NCBI GenBank assembly: GCA_029339505.1
Contig: JAQISU010000097.1
Coordinates: 7,339,001-7,403,000 of the forward strand
Reading direction: 5' to 3'
Length of the DNA: 64,000 bases
From: Unio delphinus
Lineage: Eukaryota > Mollusca > Bivalvia > Unionida > Unionidae
Position 1 is the first letter of the stretch. Each line of letters opens with the position of its first letter. Below are positions 11,742 to 24,684 of the stretch, one piece after another. The notes under the pieces were generated by a model, which saw only the letters and a program-made list of their open reading frames with translations, made no database searches and was not told where the DNA came from. Position numbers and translations under genes: made by a program.

Positions 11742-11789
<48 letters not shown>
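11742..11789. repeat. (AAT)n microsatellite, probable LINE 3' tail
   Basis: About 16 AAT triplets, placed exactly at the 3' boundary of the minus-strand LINE fragment, so read as its simple-repeat tail. Confidence 0.9.
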
Positions 11790-11790
<1 letters not shown>

Positions 11791-11945
11791 TTATAGAGGC
11801 TGACTCATTAGTCAAGGACTATACTCCCTTGAGGCCCTCTAAATTAGAGTATAACAAATGCAAAATCAGAGTACATGTATAACAAATGCACATTATATGA
11901 AGATAGCAATAATTTGTGTTTATTTTGCATGTTTAGCATTAAAAT

Positions 11946-12410
11946 TATGGCATAACCGATTAGCATTTTTCTACTGATTTCCGATTCCGGATTTTGGGCA
12001 TGAAATTTTTCCTATTCCTGAAACCATTCAATTAATCGAAAATGATCCGTATTTTTTTTTCCAAAAAATTTCATCTTCCGTTTCCGGGTTTCTGGTATCT
12101 GGTTTTGCCGTGTCTAGCATGTTACTTAGTACTTTACCATATCATTCATTTCCGGTTTTCACCCGCCAGTTCAAATAGATTGTCTCACAGCGTGGTTGTG
12201 TTGAAAATATTGGACTTTTCTGACTTCTTATTTAACTTTATTAACGCACTATCGAATGACACGCAGTGTTATACACAGTGCTATAGAAATTAAACTTTAT
12301 TATTTTTATTATCCGAATCGGTCGTTCCTGCCTTGTCCGACTTTGATTAATCGGAAGTTCATACTATCCGGTGGAATCAGATTTCCGGATCAAAAGTCGG
12401 TTATGCCCTA
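11946..12410. mobile_element. MITE (hAT-like) with 8-bp target-site duplication
   Basis: A 465-bp element. Its ends are inverted: TATGGCATAACCGA on the left and the reverse complement TAGGGCATAACCGA on the right, with subterminal 'ccggaaat'-type repeats. It is flanked on both sides by the identical 8-mer ATTAAAAT (11938-11945 and 12411-12418), the duplication length of hAT transposases. It has no transposase gene. It sits inside the LINE fragment, so it inserted after that LINE copy arrived. Confidence 0.85.
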
Positions 12411-13628
12411 ATTAAAATACTAAATTCTATTATCTATTAGAAACACATGCATGCTCATGATATCTCTTCTTAAATACTCTAGTATTTTCAGCTAATTTTA
12501 CATGTAGTGGAAGCTTATTCCACAGAACTGTACCAGAGTATTGAAAACTCTTTCTGAATTGCTCTGTTCTTGGTTTTGGTACTAGAAGGTTTCCATGTGA
12601 TATTGATCCCAACTGGTATTGTGTTGAAAAAGGCCTGAATAAGTCCTGAAGATCCTCTGGTGCAGTTCCATGTAAACATTTACATAAAAGAACTGCCTTG
12701 TGAAAATCTATCCTGCCATATATTGTGAACCATTTGAGTTCTGTAAAAAAATCTTTTGAGGGATGATCAACAGATGTATCTAAATTATAGCTAGTTCTGA
12801 TGAGTTTAATAAACAATATCGGATCCAAGAGAGTGGGAATATTTGTTGTTCCCAGGAGAAGAAAAATACCTGACAGTATCTTGGTTAGGTGTTATATTTT
12901 ATTTGAATGAAAAGCAAGAAAGATCTTTACAGACTACACAGAGAAAAGAAATGGAAACAGGCGTATCTATAGCAGTGATTTGGGAAAGACTGCAAGCAAT
13001 AGGTGAAGCTGTCATGCCAGAAATCTGAGTTCACTCAGTTAATCAAATGATGAAATTTGTTCTCAAAGTAACAGAACAATTGAAATTTTGAATAATTTTG
13101 TAACTCTATTTCTGAGAGAAATCTAATCGCTCATATGTCATGTTTGATTTCATTTTTGTTTATGCAATGGAATCAATGGTTGTATTTTCAATAGAGGGAT
13201 GTATTATTCTATCCTTCATCTCTGCTCAGCTGTCTGTTAGTTAATTCAACCTCAATTTTTTATTTTATGTTATTAATAACTTGATTGGGACAATAACACA
13301 GTGGTCAATCAGTTCCTAAATAATGATAAAGAAAAGAGCCAGCACCACATCACAGACCAGCAGAGTAAAAATAGGAAAATTGTGCCATTAGATCATCCAA
13401 GGATTTGTTAAGAATGGTGACACACAAATGTACCTATTTGTTGGTGGACTATATAGCTTAGTTAAAATCAAACTGCTGGGTCATTTTGATTCAATGAATT
13501 AAATGAATCTGATTACTGTATCTGTGCATTATTTTTTAAATTCTACATATAAACAAAGCAACTCATGTGAAACCTTGTCAATAATTGAATAAATTTTTAT
13601 GCTGGCCAAACAATACCATTGTACTTAC

Positions 13629-13716
13629 CACCAACAATGGGCTTAGCTGCAACATCATAGACATATTCTTGGGTGACAGTGGGTTTCAAAACCTTGTCAA
13701 ACACAAATAGTTTTCC
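13629..13716 (-). CDS. KIF5: Kinesin heavy chain exon 2
   Basis: Encodes residues 52-80 plus one base of codon 81: G-K-L-F-V-F-D-K-V-L-K-P, then T-V-T-Q-E-Y-V-Y, then A-K-P-I-V-G. This is the conserved F-D-x-V start of the kinesin core. It is 88 nt with acceptor TTTCAG at 13717-13722 and donor GTAAGTAC starting at 13628. The upstream neighbour exon is 24.8 kb away. Confidence 0.95.
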
Positions 13717-13722
13717 CTGAAA

Positions 13723-15169
13723 CAGAAGGCATAAGGTGTTGATGTAACAGCTAACTAAACCTCACTCATAATATTTAATGATCTTCATCAAGAAAGATAC
13801 ACTGTGTTATGCATCTGAAAATGTTAGCAAACATGAATTTTTGTTACTAAACTTTTCAGTGGCATTACAAACAATGGGAGAATAAAGTTTTAGTAAATTC
13901 TTCCTTCAATAGCAGTAATTCAATAAATACATTCTAAAAAAAATTATTTAACAGGATGAATAAATAAATAAAACAAAATAATAATATGTACCTTGTCTAT
14001 AAAAAAAATACAAAAGATCAGTCAAGGTCACATCATTTATTACATCAGTAACACAAACTAATTTTGGTCAAAGACAATGGATCCTAAATAACATTCATAT
14101 GAAACATAAAAAACTTTTAAGTACATAATGATTTAAAAAAATTGAAAGTTTCTTTTCCTTTCACAACATTACACAAAGATATTTTCAATTATGTGACCAG
14201 TAAATTTATTGAAGATTTTATATATTTAAAACACATGTTTATGTTTGTATAAAAATAATCAATAACCTTGATAACCATCCATGAATACAACATACAAGAT
14301 GAATTTTTTCAAACCACTTAAAATAAAAACAAAAATTATTCAATAAATATTAAAATGCTTTATTTTGCTTGTATATGATTCCGCACTATGTCTACATTAC
14401 CAAGAACAATGATCAAGTCATTCAAGAATGAAGCAACATCGACATGCGAGTGAAGTTAGCATCCATGAGATTTAGTTTTATAAGTAAATCAGGAAAGAAG
14501 ATCTTTGATCTAAGCAAGTATAGATTCGCATGGGTAACCATCTACAGGTTACATGAAGAATGTAAAAAGCAAAACAGCATGCCCAAGCATTTTCCTTCAG
14601 TTAGTTCAACCCAATCAAATGAAAAAATGTTTAAAATATATTATAAAAAATAGTGTACACACATGCAAACCACCACCAGCATACTCTGTCACCAGTTTCT
14701 ATTTTCAAGGGCAATGTCAAAAAAAAAAATCAGCATGAAGTAAAATTGGCCATTTATAACAATTTTTGGTCTGGTTATTTTTTTTTAACCAAAAATTCTT
14801 ATATTTAATCTGTGAAAACTTGTTTCTCCACCTATTCAATATATTTTCCCACCTGTTCAAAAGTCAGGTACAAAAATAATATAAAGGTTAACTAGTGCAA
14901 CATTGGGCAACACTATATGAATGAATGTGCTGGATGAGGTAGACTTTTAAAAAATTCCAAGCACTCTTCCCATCAACATATACTTGCCCTGTTGTCATAA
15001 CTTGTACACTTGTCTATGTACTTCTCAAAAATAAGCTTCACATTTGTGTAAATACTCAATTAATATAATGGAAAATAAAAATTAAATAAAATTCATTTGA
15101 ATCAATTAGAATCCCATTTAAGCAATTATTGAAATAACATAACATCAATTAGATAAATATAAATACAAA

Positions 15170-15230
<61 letters not shown>

Positions 15231-16645
15231 TTTGTACCAATGAAAAACAAAAGTCAGTATAATTTACATAAACTACCTGTTAAGCAATTTAGAACTTCAT
15301 TGCCTGTAGAGTGAAGAAATTGTACTAGAGTGTCCTGGACCTATTAAAGCCTAGCTAAACAAAGGCATGTACACAGTGACCTCAACAGCATTTGAAGGTA
15401 AACTGCTTTTTTTGAAAGTATCAATATAAATAAATAATGTCAACAATATAAAACATGGCAAGATTATTTATTTAATTTGATACAAAATTCAACACAAATA
15501 CTGAAAATCCTGTACTCGGTTATATTACGGATATCTTGTGAAATATGACACGAAATTAGGGTTGGCTATGATTTAGTCGTCACATAATCTTGTTTATTAT
15601 TGATCTTTAACAAGCGCCTCTCAAGCAATCATTCTGGTGAAAATGCTAATTTATACAGTTGAACCTAAAGGCTTAAAAAAATTAATACACACTGATTTAT
15701 TCCCTAGGTACTTGGCCCAGGGACAATTAAGTAAAGTTTCCTCAGCACAGCCAATTTTTATAAGGTCTTCACATGAGAAATGGTTTTCTGATTATATGTA
15801 ATTATGTGTGTGTGTACATCTGTATGTACGTGTCTGTACGTATGTATGTTTGCATGTAAAAACATTTTTTTACAAATGACAACAATGCAAAACTAGTTTT
15901 TAACAAGCCAAAGTGCTCTAGACTCATTCAGTTTATACTAAAGGCAAAACAGAAACAAGACAAAATATAAACAGAAAAAAGACAGAATAGGACTACACAA
16001 CCTAACAAATCTAGGCCATATTGTTTGGAAATTGTAGATTTAATAACGATTATTATTAAACAAGACTGTCTTTTTAAAAAGTGCAAGACCACTACTGCTG
16101 TAGCCAAAGCTCATATAAAATCTCTTCACATTTATAAGCAAGACCATGGCATGAACAAGAAATTAAAAATAATTATTTTTTTTAAAAAACAGGTATTACT
16201 GTTAAATTTGATTATATATGTATCAGCGACAGTGGCATAGCACTTCTATTTGAAAAAGCTACCAAACTTTAGTTTTACAAGAAGTAATATATTATGGAAT
16301 TGGACCTTAAGACTAGAATTGATACATCTCTATATTTTTTACTAGGAGCAGACCATGATGCATTATCCATTATTACTACATGCTACAAGTTAAATGTATG
16401 CTTTAGGCAGACCAGATTTTCTGTCAGTAGAAGTCAATGTACTTTATGCAGTAACCTTGAAACTCTTATATATGACTTGATCAATATTTAGCAGGTGTTT
16501 TCATCATTCCTGGGATGCTTTAGCCAGTCTGTAATCAATAATCATTCACAGCTTACATGTACTCAATCTATGCAAGAAGACCTGTAGCAAAACTTAAAGC
16601 AATATATTTTGTACTTTAGTCAAAGACTGAAAATCATCCAATCAG
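13723..16645 (-). other. Kinesin intron 1, 3' part
   Basis: Very AT-rich intron with scattered short A and T runs, and a (TA)n tract of about 28 units at 15172-15227. I see no gene, no transposon end and no ordered repeat other than that tract. Open stretches near 14444-14738 and 16025-16491 have low-complexity composition and no family resemblance. Confidence 0.6.
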
Positions 16646-17837
16646 CAGAGGTCTCGCTAGGATTTTAAGACTAGGAGTCCAGGACTCCCTATTTGGTAAA
16701 AGTAGGAGTCCCACCAGCAAAAGTTGCAGTCCCATCCTTGACAATGTTGAACTTTGCAGATTAGAAAAACTGTTGGTTGCCTTTGATTTTAATTTCCATA
16801 TTCTTTATAACAGTGACATGTACAACAGTGTCAGGCTACATGTATTCGGCGCATCTGGTAATTCTGCACTACGATATATCATTTCTGTAAACATTGGATC
16901 ATGTGTTGGTTTGGTTGAAAATTAAATTTTTGGCTGAAATGCCAGAAAGAGTCCAAAGTAATGTATTTCATTTCTACAGCCTGATGCATAAACAGTACAT
17001 CTTTTCAAAGCTATGCGCAGAATTCGTTCGCCATATCTCGAGTCATGGAAACATAGGGGTGATATCCATTTGTCCAAACTTTATATTATTTTGAATATAA
17101 TATTCTGGTGACAATTGAATTCGGTATGGGTTTTGAGCTAATATTGGTAACCTTAGACACCCAGAATAACTTGACAGCTGTGTAACTCTTGATAGTCCTT
17201 CAAGGTGAGACTGAATTTTGACAATCCAAGGAATAGTTGTATTCCAAACACTAAGCCAGGCATCATGCACTTTCTTACACTTCGCTACTACTTCCATCCA
17301 AACTGTCAGTTCTAGAAACTTCAGCAATCTTCTGAATCTCATTAAAACCTTAGTCAGTTTGCCATTTAACCCCAAACTACTTATCCAAATTTGCAATCAA
17401 CGTTTTGTCCTGATGCATCTAGATTTGGAGGTCGCATGCACTATTTATTTGGCTAGTCAGAAATTAACACAATAATGGAAGCTAAAGTATATGTACATCT
17501 CAGGATCTTTCTGTGTCTGAATTCAGTCATTGTAAATTTCAGCACATTTTCCCACCCAAGATGCTAGTCAAAGTCCTTTGAACTTGCCGCCCAGCTATTG
17601 CGTCATGTTCTTTTGATGTACTCAAGAAATAGAGCAGGCAGAACTGGGGGTATTTTAACCACAGAATTATGTCACTGTAAATATCAGCAAAGCTAAAATG
17701 ATAAATGATAATCAACACTAACTTTGTCTCCCAGCTATTTGCATGCGTACAGAAGACTCCTGCATGGAGTAATTTATGCGTCCCAGATCAAATATTTGCA
17801 TTCAAATATGCGTAATTAAGCGTTTCCGAGACCTCTG
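16646..17837. mobile_element. Non-autonomous DNA transposon with CAGAGGTCTCG ends
   Basis: A 1192-bp segment bounded by a perfect 11-bp inverted repeat, CAGAGGTCTCG at 16646-16656 and its complement at 17827-17837. Ends of this form are typical of hAT elements in invertebrates (recalled). The flanks share 'atcag' but not a clean 8-bp duplication. Its interior, around 16830-17130, is similar to 18250-19130. A minus-strand open stretch at 17043-17396 shows no transposase motif. Confidence 0.6.
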
Positions 17838-17952
17838 ATCAGGCAGCATCATCTGATATTAATGTGCAACTGCAGAATGTAACATGGTTTGCATGTGTTC
17901 AGTACCATCACAACTGGAATGCATTTATTTTTTTTACAAGTCCCCGTAAAAG

Positions 17953-17954
<2 letters not shown>

Positions 17955-18018
<64 letters not shown>
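17955..18018. repeat. (TA)n microsatellite
   Basis: About 32 TA dinucleotides between the two related dispersed-element copies. Confidence 0.95.
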
Positions 18019-18019
<1 letters not shown>

Positions 18020-18249
18020 CACATGGCACATGAATTCTAATAATGATACAAGGATATGGATAAATTAATACATGCCTTTTTAAGTAAGAAGGTGATTATT
18101 AATATCAAACTGCATCACAGTGGTTCCAGACCTATGCTGTTTACAAGTGTTGAAAATTTAATGCACTGCATTTTATACTATAGAGTGTGGCAATGTGAAG
18201 TTAAATACCAAGACATAATACTATTGAAAAACAGACCTGACATTGTCAA

Positions 18250-19135
18250 AAAGGCTCAATACCACCATGTCGGCCAATTCTGCACATTAAGTAATTCTGT
18301 TCAATGATACCAGAATCCTGTAAACGTTGGATTATGTTTTTTTGGGTCGAATATCCAATATGTATCAACAAAGAACACTCATCCTTTCATGAAGGAAGTG
18401 ATATTCATAAAGTGTCCAAAAATACCCCCCATTGGTACCATAAATCATACTTACTAATTACTATGCATCTTTTAGAATCATAAAATAAATACATTATATA
18501 AAAGATGGAAATGTATACCTTAAAACAAGACTTATTTTAATCCAAGTTTCCAATTTTGCAAGTTGTCCCCAACGTAGTTTTATCGTCTGCTATACATATA
18601 GTCCATTTCTAAATTCTTTAGTAATATTTATTATCCCATAAACCCTATTCATTGTTGGTTCAACATAACAGCTAAAAAAATATATAAAATGCTGAACTTT
18701 ACATTTTTTTTACATGAACCGTTTAGTTTGCTTAGTATCTCTTGCTATTTACTGGCATTGTTATGTCAAATTTTGTAAAACCAGCTATAAACCTGACCTA
18801 GTTACTAGACTGAAATGCTGACAAAAACAATCCAAAGTAAAGTATTTCATTCCCCTAGCCTGATTAATAAACGTTACATCTTTTCAAACCTTAGAGCAGA
18901 ATAGGTAGACACATCACAAGTCACAAAAACACAGGGGTGGTATGCAGTGTGTCCAAATTTAATATTATTTTTAACAGAATATTCATTCTGGTGAAAACTG
19001 ACTCTTTTCAAATGGTATGTACTATTGCAGTATTTCATTTTCGTCAATTGGTCGAATTTGTACGTGTTTTGCTTCAGTATTGGTGACATAAATTTGATGC
19101 GCAGAAATGTCCAACAGCATTGTACATGAGGCATT
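18250..19135. mobile_element. Diverged relative of the 16646-17837 element
   Basis: Shares ordered blocks with 16830-17130: 'ccaaagtaa.gtatttcatt', 'tacatcttttcaaa', 'acataggggtg..at' and 'attctggtga' occur in the same order and spacing. The terminal inverted repeats seen at 16646 and 17837 were not found here. It is either an internally different family member or a truncated copy. A minus-strand open stretch (18874-19134) parallels the open stretch in the first copy but has no recognised motif. Confidence 0.5.
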
Positions 19136-19393
19136 AGTGAAGATTATTTGGTCTCATGCCTGGAGCTTGATGTAGAAATGAAAATTGGTGTTAAAAGCAC
19201 TGACAAAATTTGGATGATTAGTGAATCTCGGACGTATATTAATTTCTAATCCTTGAGCAATGTTCCTTTTAAGGCCACTGTTCTTTTTGGTAGTGAGAAA
19301 CTTTTTTCAATTTCACATATTTGGAAAGAAGTTTTCTTGCATCTTTTTAAAGCTGAATTGATTGGAATGGTAGTAGCAAATGCTTAACTTCTA

Positions 19394-19453
19394 AGTGTTC
19401 TATAACTGAGTGTTCTATAACTGAGTGTTCTATAACTGAGTGTTCTATAACTG
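19394..19453. repeat. 15-bp tandem repeat
   Basis: Four units of 'gtgttctataactga', nearly perfect, in kinesin intron 1. Confidence 0.9.
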
Positions 19454-20087
19454 GTTTTTCCAGTTTTCTTCTCTTTTTTTTTTTGGAGTCTCATTTCTAC
19501 TGACAACTGTAAGTGAAGAAGAGATGGATAAGAGTTGAGACTCACTGGGCTCTCATGTTTTGGGTTCTTGTAAATTGGATTCCTGCAGAGGGTTGCTTTT
19601 ACTGCCGATAGAATATAAATTTAGACAGGATAAAGACTGTTTGTAATGACTATTGTAACTTATCAGAGGGAAAATGGTCAGGGACTGGGAGGTGACAAGG
19701 ACACCACAGCAGATGGGAGAGTTCACTTCCACCATATCCTGTCATTATCTTTCCTATTCTTTAAAGAATGTTATGATTTTCACATCGAATGTGGCATTGC
19801 TAGAAAAAAAAGTTATATATTGTGTAAATTTACTGATAATGCTAAATCCTTTAACACACTAACCCCCAACGCCAAGTCTATGGCATGAGGTAGTAGCCTA
19901 CTTTCAAGGCCTGGAGCGTCAAGGTCATGCATGATACACTAAAGTGGGTGGTATTTTTTTCCACCCAAAATTCGCCCATTGTCAGAATCCGATTTTGTGT
20001 CCAGATTTTAGACTTTATGGCCTCAGATCTAAATCAGACCGGTCTGAAGTGAACACAGACAGGTGGACCTGTGCAAAAAGTAGGATA

Positions 20088-20332
20088 CGATGGACATTTT
20101 GAATAAAGAATCTTCTCCATACGATGGACATTTTGAATAAAGAGTCTTTTCCATACGATGGACATTTTGAATAAAGAGTCTTCTCCATACGGTGGACATT
20201 TTGAATAAAGAGTCTTCTCCATACGATGGACATTTTGAATAAAGAGTCTTCTCCATACGATGGACATTTTGAATAAAGAGTCTTCTCCATACGGTGGACA
20301 TTTTGAATAAAGAGTCTTCTCCATACGAAACT
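20088..20332. repeat. 34-bp minisatellite, open in all minus-strand frames
   Basis: Seven near-identical units of 'catacgatggacatttt' followed by 'gaataaagagtcttctc'. As 34 is not a multiple of three, the same peptide (core Y-S-K-C-P-S-Y-G) appears in turn in each frame of the minus strand. The peptides are artefacts of the repeat. Confidence 0.93.
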
Positions 20333-20594
20333 TATGGATCCATTAAGCAAAAAAGACAAAAAACCAGAAAGAACTCCAATTTTTCACCTTCCACATGTGC
20401 GCCAGCAAATTAACCAATGGATAATTGCTTGGAAGTCGATGTATTAGGATGTATTCAGAAAGAGTCCCCAAAATGTGTTTCCTACTCGCATTTCATGTGC
20501 GAAAAGCCAGAAACCTCCAGGGATTAATGTGTTAAACAGCACTATTTACCTTTAAACACATGATGGTTAACAGAAACTTGGAATTTATTTTTGT

Positions 20595-20872
20595 TTAGGA
20601 TTTTTAACGTAGCTTTAAGAATTTTGCAGTTTTATTGTTATGATGTCTGCAGTGAGGCAGTTTATAGTGATGTCTAGCACTGGGGCATCATGCTGCCGAC
20701 ACGTAGCATGATGTCCATCCCAGTCCTAACACTAACCTCATAATGCTGAGCATCAAGTGACCAGCTGTAAGTACCATTTTTGTAAGTCTTTGGTATGACT
20801 CGGCCAGGGATTGAACCCATGAGCTCTCGCTTCCACGGCGGATGCTCTAACCACTAGGCCACCGTAGCGGTG
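20595..20872 (-). mobile_element. tRNA-derived SINE, family A, with intact head
   Basis: On the minus strand a tRNA-like head begins near 20872. It has an A-box-like 'tggcctagtggttagag' and a B-box 'ggttcaatcc', the internal RNA polymerase III promoter. The body follows with 'gcatcatgctacgtgt', 'gccccagtgcta' and 'ctgcagacatcat', and ends in a CAAA-like tail near 20600. The same body, without the head, is at 30868-31085. I call it a SINE and not a tRNA gene because the cloverleaf is imperfect and a body follows it. Confidence 0.75.
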
Positions 20873-22489
20873 AAACTTGGAATACTACCATTTTATCTTT
20901 AAATAAGTTTGTAAGCTACATTAGGATTTCTTTGCAGATTATACAAAAGCATCCTATATGTATTTCCAGACACTACCTCCAGTTTTTCAGATTAGAAAGA
21001 ATAAGATGGGGATTCAAAGAACATTTAAATGAAACTGTTAGATACATTGCACAAAGACTTGAATAATGTCAAAACAAGAGTCAAGAGATGTACAGGAAAT
21101 AAAACAATGTTAAGAGAGAGGTGGCATCAGGAATAATTAAATCATAAAGCCAGATGTTCTGGACTATTCATGTTCAAAGTCAAGCAAGACAATATTTTAA
21201 GGCACTAGTTAAGTTCAAGTGCTTTTATCACCAACATAAAAATTAAAACATGTTTGGAAAATTCTCATGCTTTAATGATCTTTTTTATTCATTCACTTTT
21301 AAGGCATACTGAATACTTGAATCTTCCTCTCTATATATTCATTCACATTCCATGATAATTGAGAATTATATGTGCCTAAGCTCAGTTATTGCCTGGCTGC
21401 ATCTTGGCCAAATTAATTGGCCAGAGTTTTAACACCACTAATATACTGTCATTACTAACCCATACTCAAGAGCAGATAATCTATGTAAGTCAATACCATT
21501 AAATTAGGTCTGCCACTGAATGTATGGTAATCATTTCTCCAATGAGACATAAGCCTGACTCTGTGGCAGCAAAAAATGTCAAATATGACACACACGACAA
21601 ATAATGTTTTAGCCTCATTGGGCTGATAATTATCCTAGGTGTCAAATCACTAACTGTACAACAATGATGTATTGCAGTTATTGCAGTCAATGTAGACACA
21701 ACCCCAAACTTGCAAATTTAGGTTTGAACTAGTATAAGAATAAATTAACAACAAAAATTGTGAGGTTTTATAAATGTAGCCACCGTAAGTTAAGGCCATC
21801 ACAGGAAACCACTCTCTGATCTGGAAATGCTGTGTACTTTCTAAAAAAAGAAGTCGGTGTTGACGACAATAGGTTCAGGGGTTGAGACTTTGTTCTGTCA
21901 ATTAATAAAGTCTTGAGAAAAGAAGTTGGTGAAAGTCTGAATTTCAGTAAATGACTTAGCTTTTCTTGCTGATGGCGGTACTGAATTTGTGATAGTGAAG
22001 GTAGGGAAAAATGTATGCCAGATAGCACGACAATGGAAAACTTAAAATGTAAGCCTAGTCTTTTGCTCTTTCTTTGGATAAAAATGCATAATTCTCATCG
22101 AATCTAGGCAAGTGATTTGAAATTTTTCTACAAGTGAAAATGTTGGTAGGTCAAGTGAAATTTCTGATGCTATCTGTTTTGGACAAGTGTATTAAAAATA
22201 TAATTTGATCACTCCAAAAATATGAACCTTCAGTAAGCCAAATGGTCAATGGGGATGGGGGAGTTGAGTTTCTAATCCATTCAATGAAACAGCAAATTAG
22301 TTTTGGTAAATGTCATGGTCTTATTCGTTTTATTGTGATCATATATTTACAATTAAAATACTTTAATATTTCTTTTCATTTCCTTTTAGTCTTTTAGTAT
22401 CAACTGTCCATCCTTACAGGTAGACCATAAACAATTTCATTCAAACAACACAACTTTAATGCAAAGTCTATGTATGCAGGATCACACTG

Positions 22490-22805
22490 GGAGCATTGTG
22501 TTAAGATCTTGACAGGGTTATATAATGTCAAGCATTGTGTGAAGATCTTGACAGGGTTATATAATGTCAAGCATTGTGTGAAGATCTTGACAAGGTTATA
22601 TAATGTCAAGCATTGTGTGAAGATCTTGACAGGGTTATACAATGTCAAGCATTGTGTGAAGACCTTGACAGGGTTACATAATGCCAAGTATTGTGTGAAG
22701 ATCTTGACAGGGTTATACAATGTCAAGCATTGTGTGAAGACCTTGACAGGGTCATATAATGTCAAGCATTGTGTGAAGATCGTGACAGGGTTATACAAAG
22801 TCAAG
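22490..22805. repeat. 39-bp minisatellite
   Basis: Eight units of 'aagcattgtgtgaagatctt' followed by 'gacagggttatataatgtc'. The 39-bp period keeps frames open on both strands, giving a 13-residue repeated peptide (K-H-C-V-K-I-L-T-G-L-Y-N-V on the plus strand). There is no splice or start context, and it lies within intron 1. Confidence 0.92.
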
Positions 22806-23739
22806 CCAAGCTAGTTCTCTAGGTTATACTTATTTTATACCACTGCACCATCTTGACGGCATATGCTCTAAGAAATAAGGGAAATATCAATAACAACCTA
22901 TTATATCAATGGATGGATATATCTTTCAACAATACTCAGCTGGTGTACTTGCTTGATTAAAATTTTCATTGGAAATTATTGATGTACTTGTTCATCTTAC
23001 TAAAGAAATTTTCAAGACATCCATGACAAGAAAGACGCCAGGCAATTGACATCAGTGAGCTTCTCAACAAGAGATTTTCAGCCATTGCCCAGGTACATAC
23101 ACACAAAAGCAGACAAGTTTGAGCAACCAGGGGCATGAATCTTGTGTGTGTCTACACTACAGGAAAATATATTTTATCCATGTGTGTGATTCTCGAAAGA
23201 CACTTTTGCAGTGGTGTGGAGGTAAATTTAGCTGTTTGCTAATAAAAGTAAAAACCATTCCTGGAAAGACAGAAATACATCAGGCACTGAAATTATGATG
23301 TAAGTACTTGAAACAAAACAATATATATAATCATATGAAACAAACAACAACAGATAGCACCCTACCTCCCAATCAATTATAATGGCAACTGTCTTGTTTT
23401 TGTCCATAAAGCATATTCATTTATTTCCCTTCAATATAACACTCTTCTCAACTGCTGTCCATTACCATAAATCCCAGAGCCGGACAGGCATGACTTATTT
23501 ATTGGACTTCAAATCAGATATGTAGACTACTTTTTTTTGGTACCAATATTAAGTAGGAATGAGTGACTTTCATAGTCAAAACTATATCAAGCTAATAGAG
23601 ATATTACAGGTGGGTGCATGTTAACGAGCCCTGCTCTTTGCAATGTATATGTAGGGCTTGTAACAAAGTTTTATTTGGTGTAAAACCAAAGCTATGATAA
23701 TGGGAATCTGGGGACACAACTAGAATTTCATATCCAAAG

Positions 23740-23945
23740 CCAATTTGCATAAAGTGTATTGCATACATAATCAAATTGAAATCTATACAATAAGCCAAAT
23801 TTGCATAAAGTGTATTGCATACATAAACAAACTGAAATCTATACAATAAGCCAAATTTGCATAAAGTGTATTGCATAAATAAACAAACTGAAATCTATAC
23901 AATAAGCCAAATTTGCATCAAGTGTACTGCATACAAACAAACTGA
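23740..23945. repeat. 58-bp tandem repeat
   Basis: Four units of 'ccaaatttgcataaagtgta' followed by 'ttgcatacataaacaaactg' and 'aaatctatacaataag'. Confidence 0.9.
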
Positions 23946-24684
23946 ATCAGTTCTTTTACTCAGCACAGTTTGATACAGTTCTGCCCAATATTCATGACAG
24001 TTGTTTTAGTGGACAAGGAAATTGTAGCAAAGTCTGATTGATTCAAAAGTATATCCGTCTGAAAAAGTATGCAATGAAGCAATTCATAAATCTAAAACAC
24101 TAGTGCCTGTTATCATTATTAGTTTCATCTGTTAATGCCTGTTTTTAAAAAGGATTAGACTTCTCATGCCCAAATCACCATTTCTCTCTCTCTCTCTCAA
24201 GTTTATTTTGGACATGTTTTGGAAATAAATGCAGCAGTGTTTCTGCTTAAGATTTCATCCTTTTAATCAATGATCATCAACCATATACTTTCAAATGGTG
24301 GTCAAGTTAATCAAAGTCAGTAAGTCATTTCTCTCAGCCAATGATTTACACCGTCTAATAATACTCCAGCATTGTGAGAACTCTATTCAGCACTTGCCTC
24401 GAGGCAGTTTAAAATCTACGGTAACAATCCTTCATCTTTCTTTTCTGGAGTCCTTTCTATGCATTTATGAGAACATAGTGGTGACTTTCTACAGCAACAA
24501 TTCTGCATCTTTTATTCTGGAGCCCTTTTTATGCATTTACACATCACAGAGGAGACTTTTTGCCAGTAATGTAAATGCCTTATATCCAAATCATTCTAAT
24601 TGAGTACCATGTCAGAGTACCGGTAAACCTGTTGGTATATTAAATACAGTAATCAATTTATAGCTAGTCTTGTCTGTTGTTTAC

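Larger units (their letters stand above)
11742..12840 (-). mobile_element. 3' end of a non-LTR (LINE) retrotransposon, interrupted by a MITE
   Basis: A minus-strand open stretch at 12430-12828 encodes about 130 residues typical of the C-terminal end of LINE reverse transcriptases: K-A-V-L-L-C-K-C-L-H-G-T-A-P-E-D-L, then P-R-T-E-Q-F-R-K-S-F-Q-Y-S-G, then W-N-K-L-P-L. It is 5'-truncated near 12840, as usual for LINE copies. The 3' untranslated part runs from 11937 to 11790 and ends in an (ATT)n tail (11742-11789). A 465-bp MITE is inserted between ORF and tail. A related, more decayed 3' end lies at 54230-54680. The clade is not determined. Confidence 0.75.

Noticed and set aside
12042..12293. 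83-codon plus-strand open frame
   Set aside because: Lies wholly inside the non-coding MITE at 11946-12410.
20800..20872. Possible tRNA gene on the minus strand
   Set aside because: A- and B-box motifs are present, but the cloverleaf arms do not pair cleanly and a SINE body follows, with a second body copy elsewhere.
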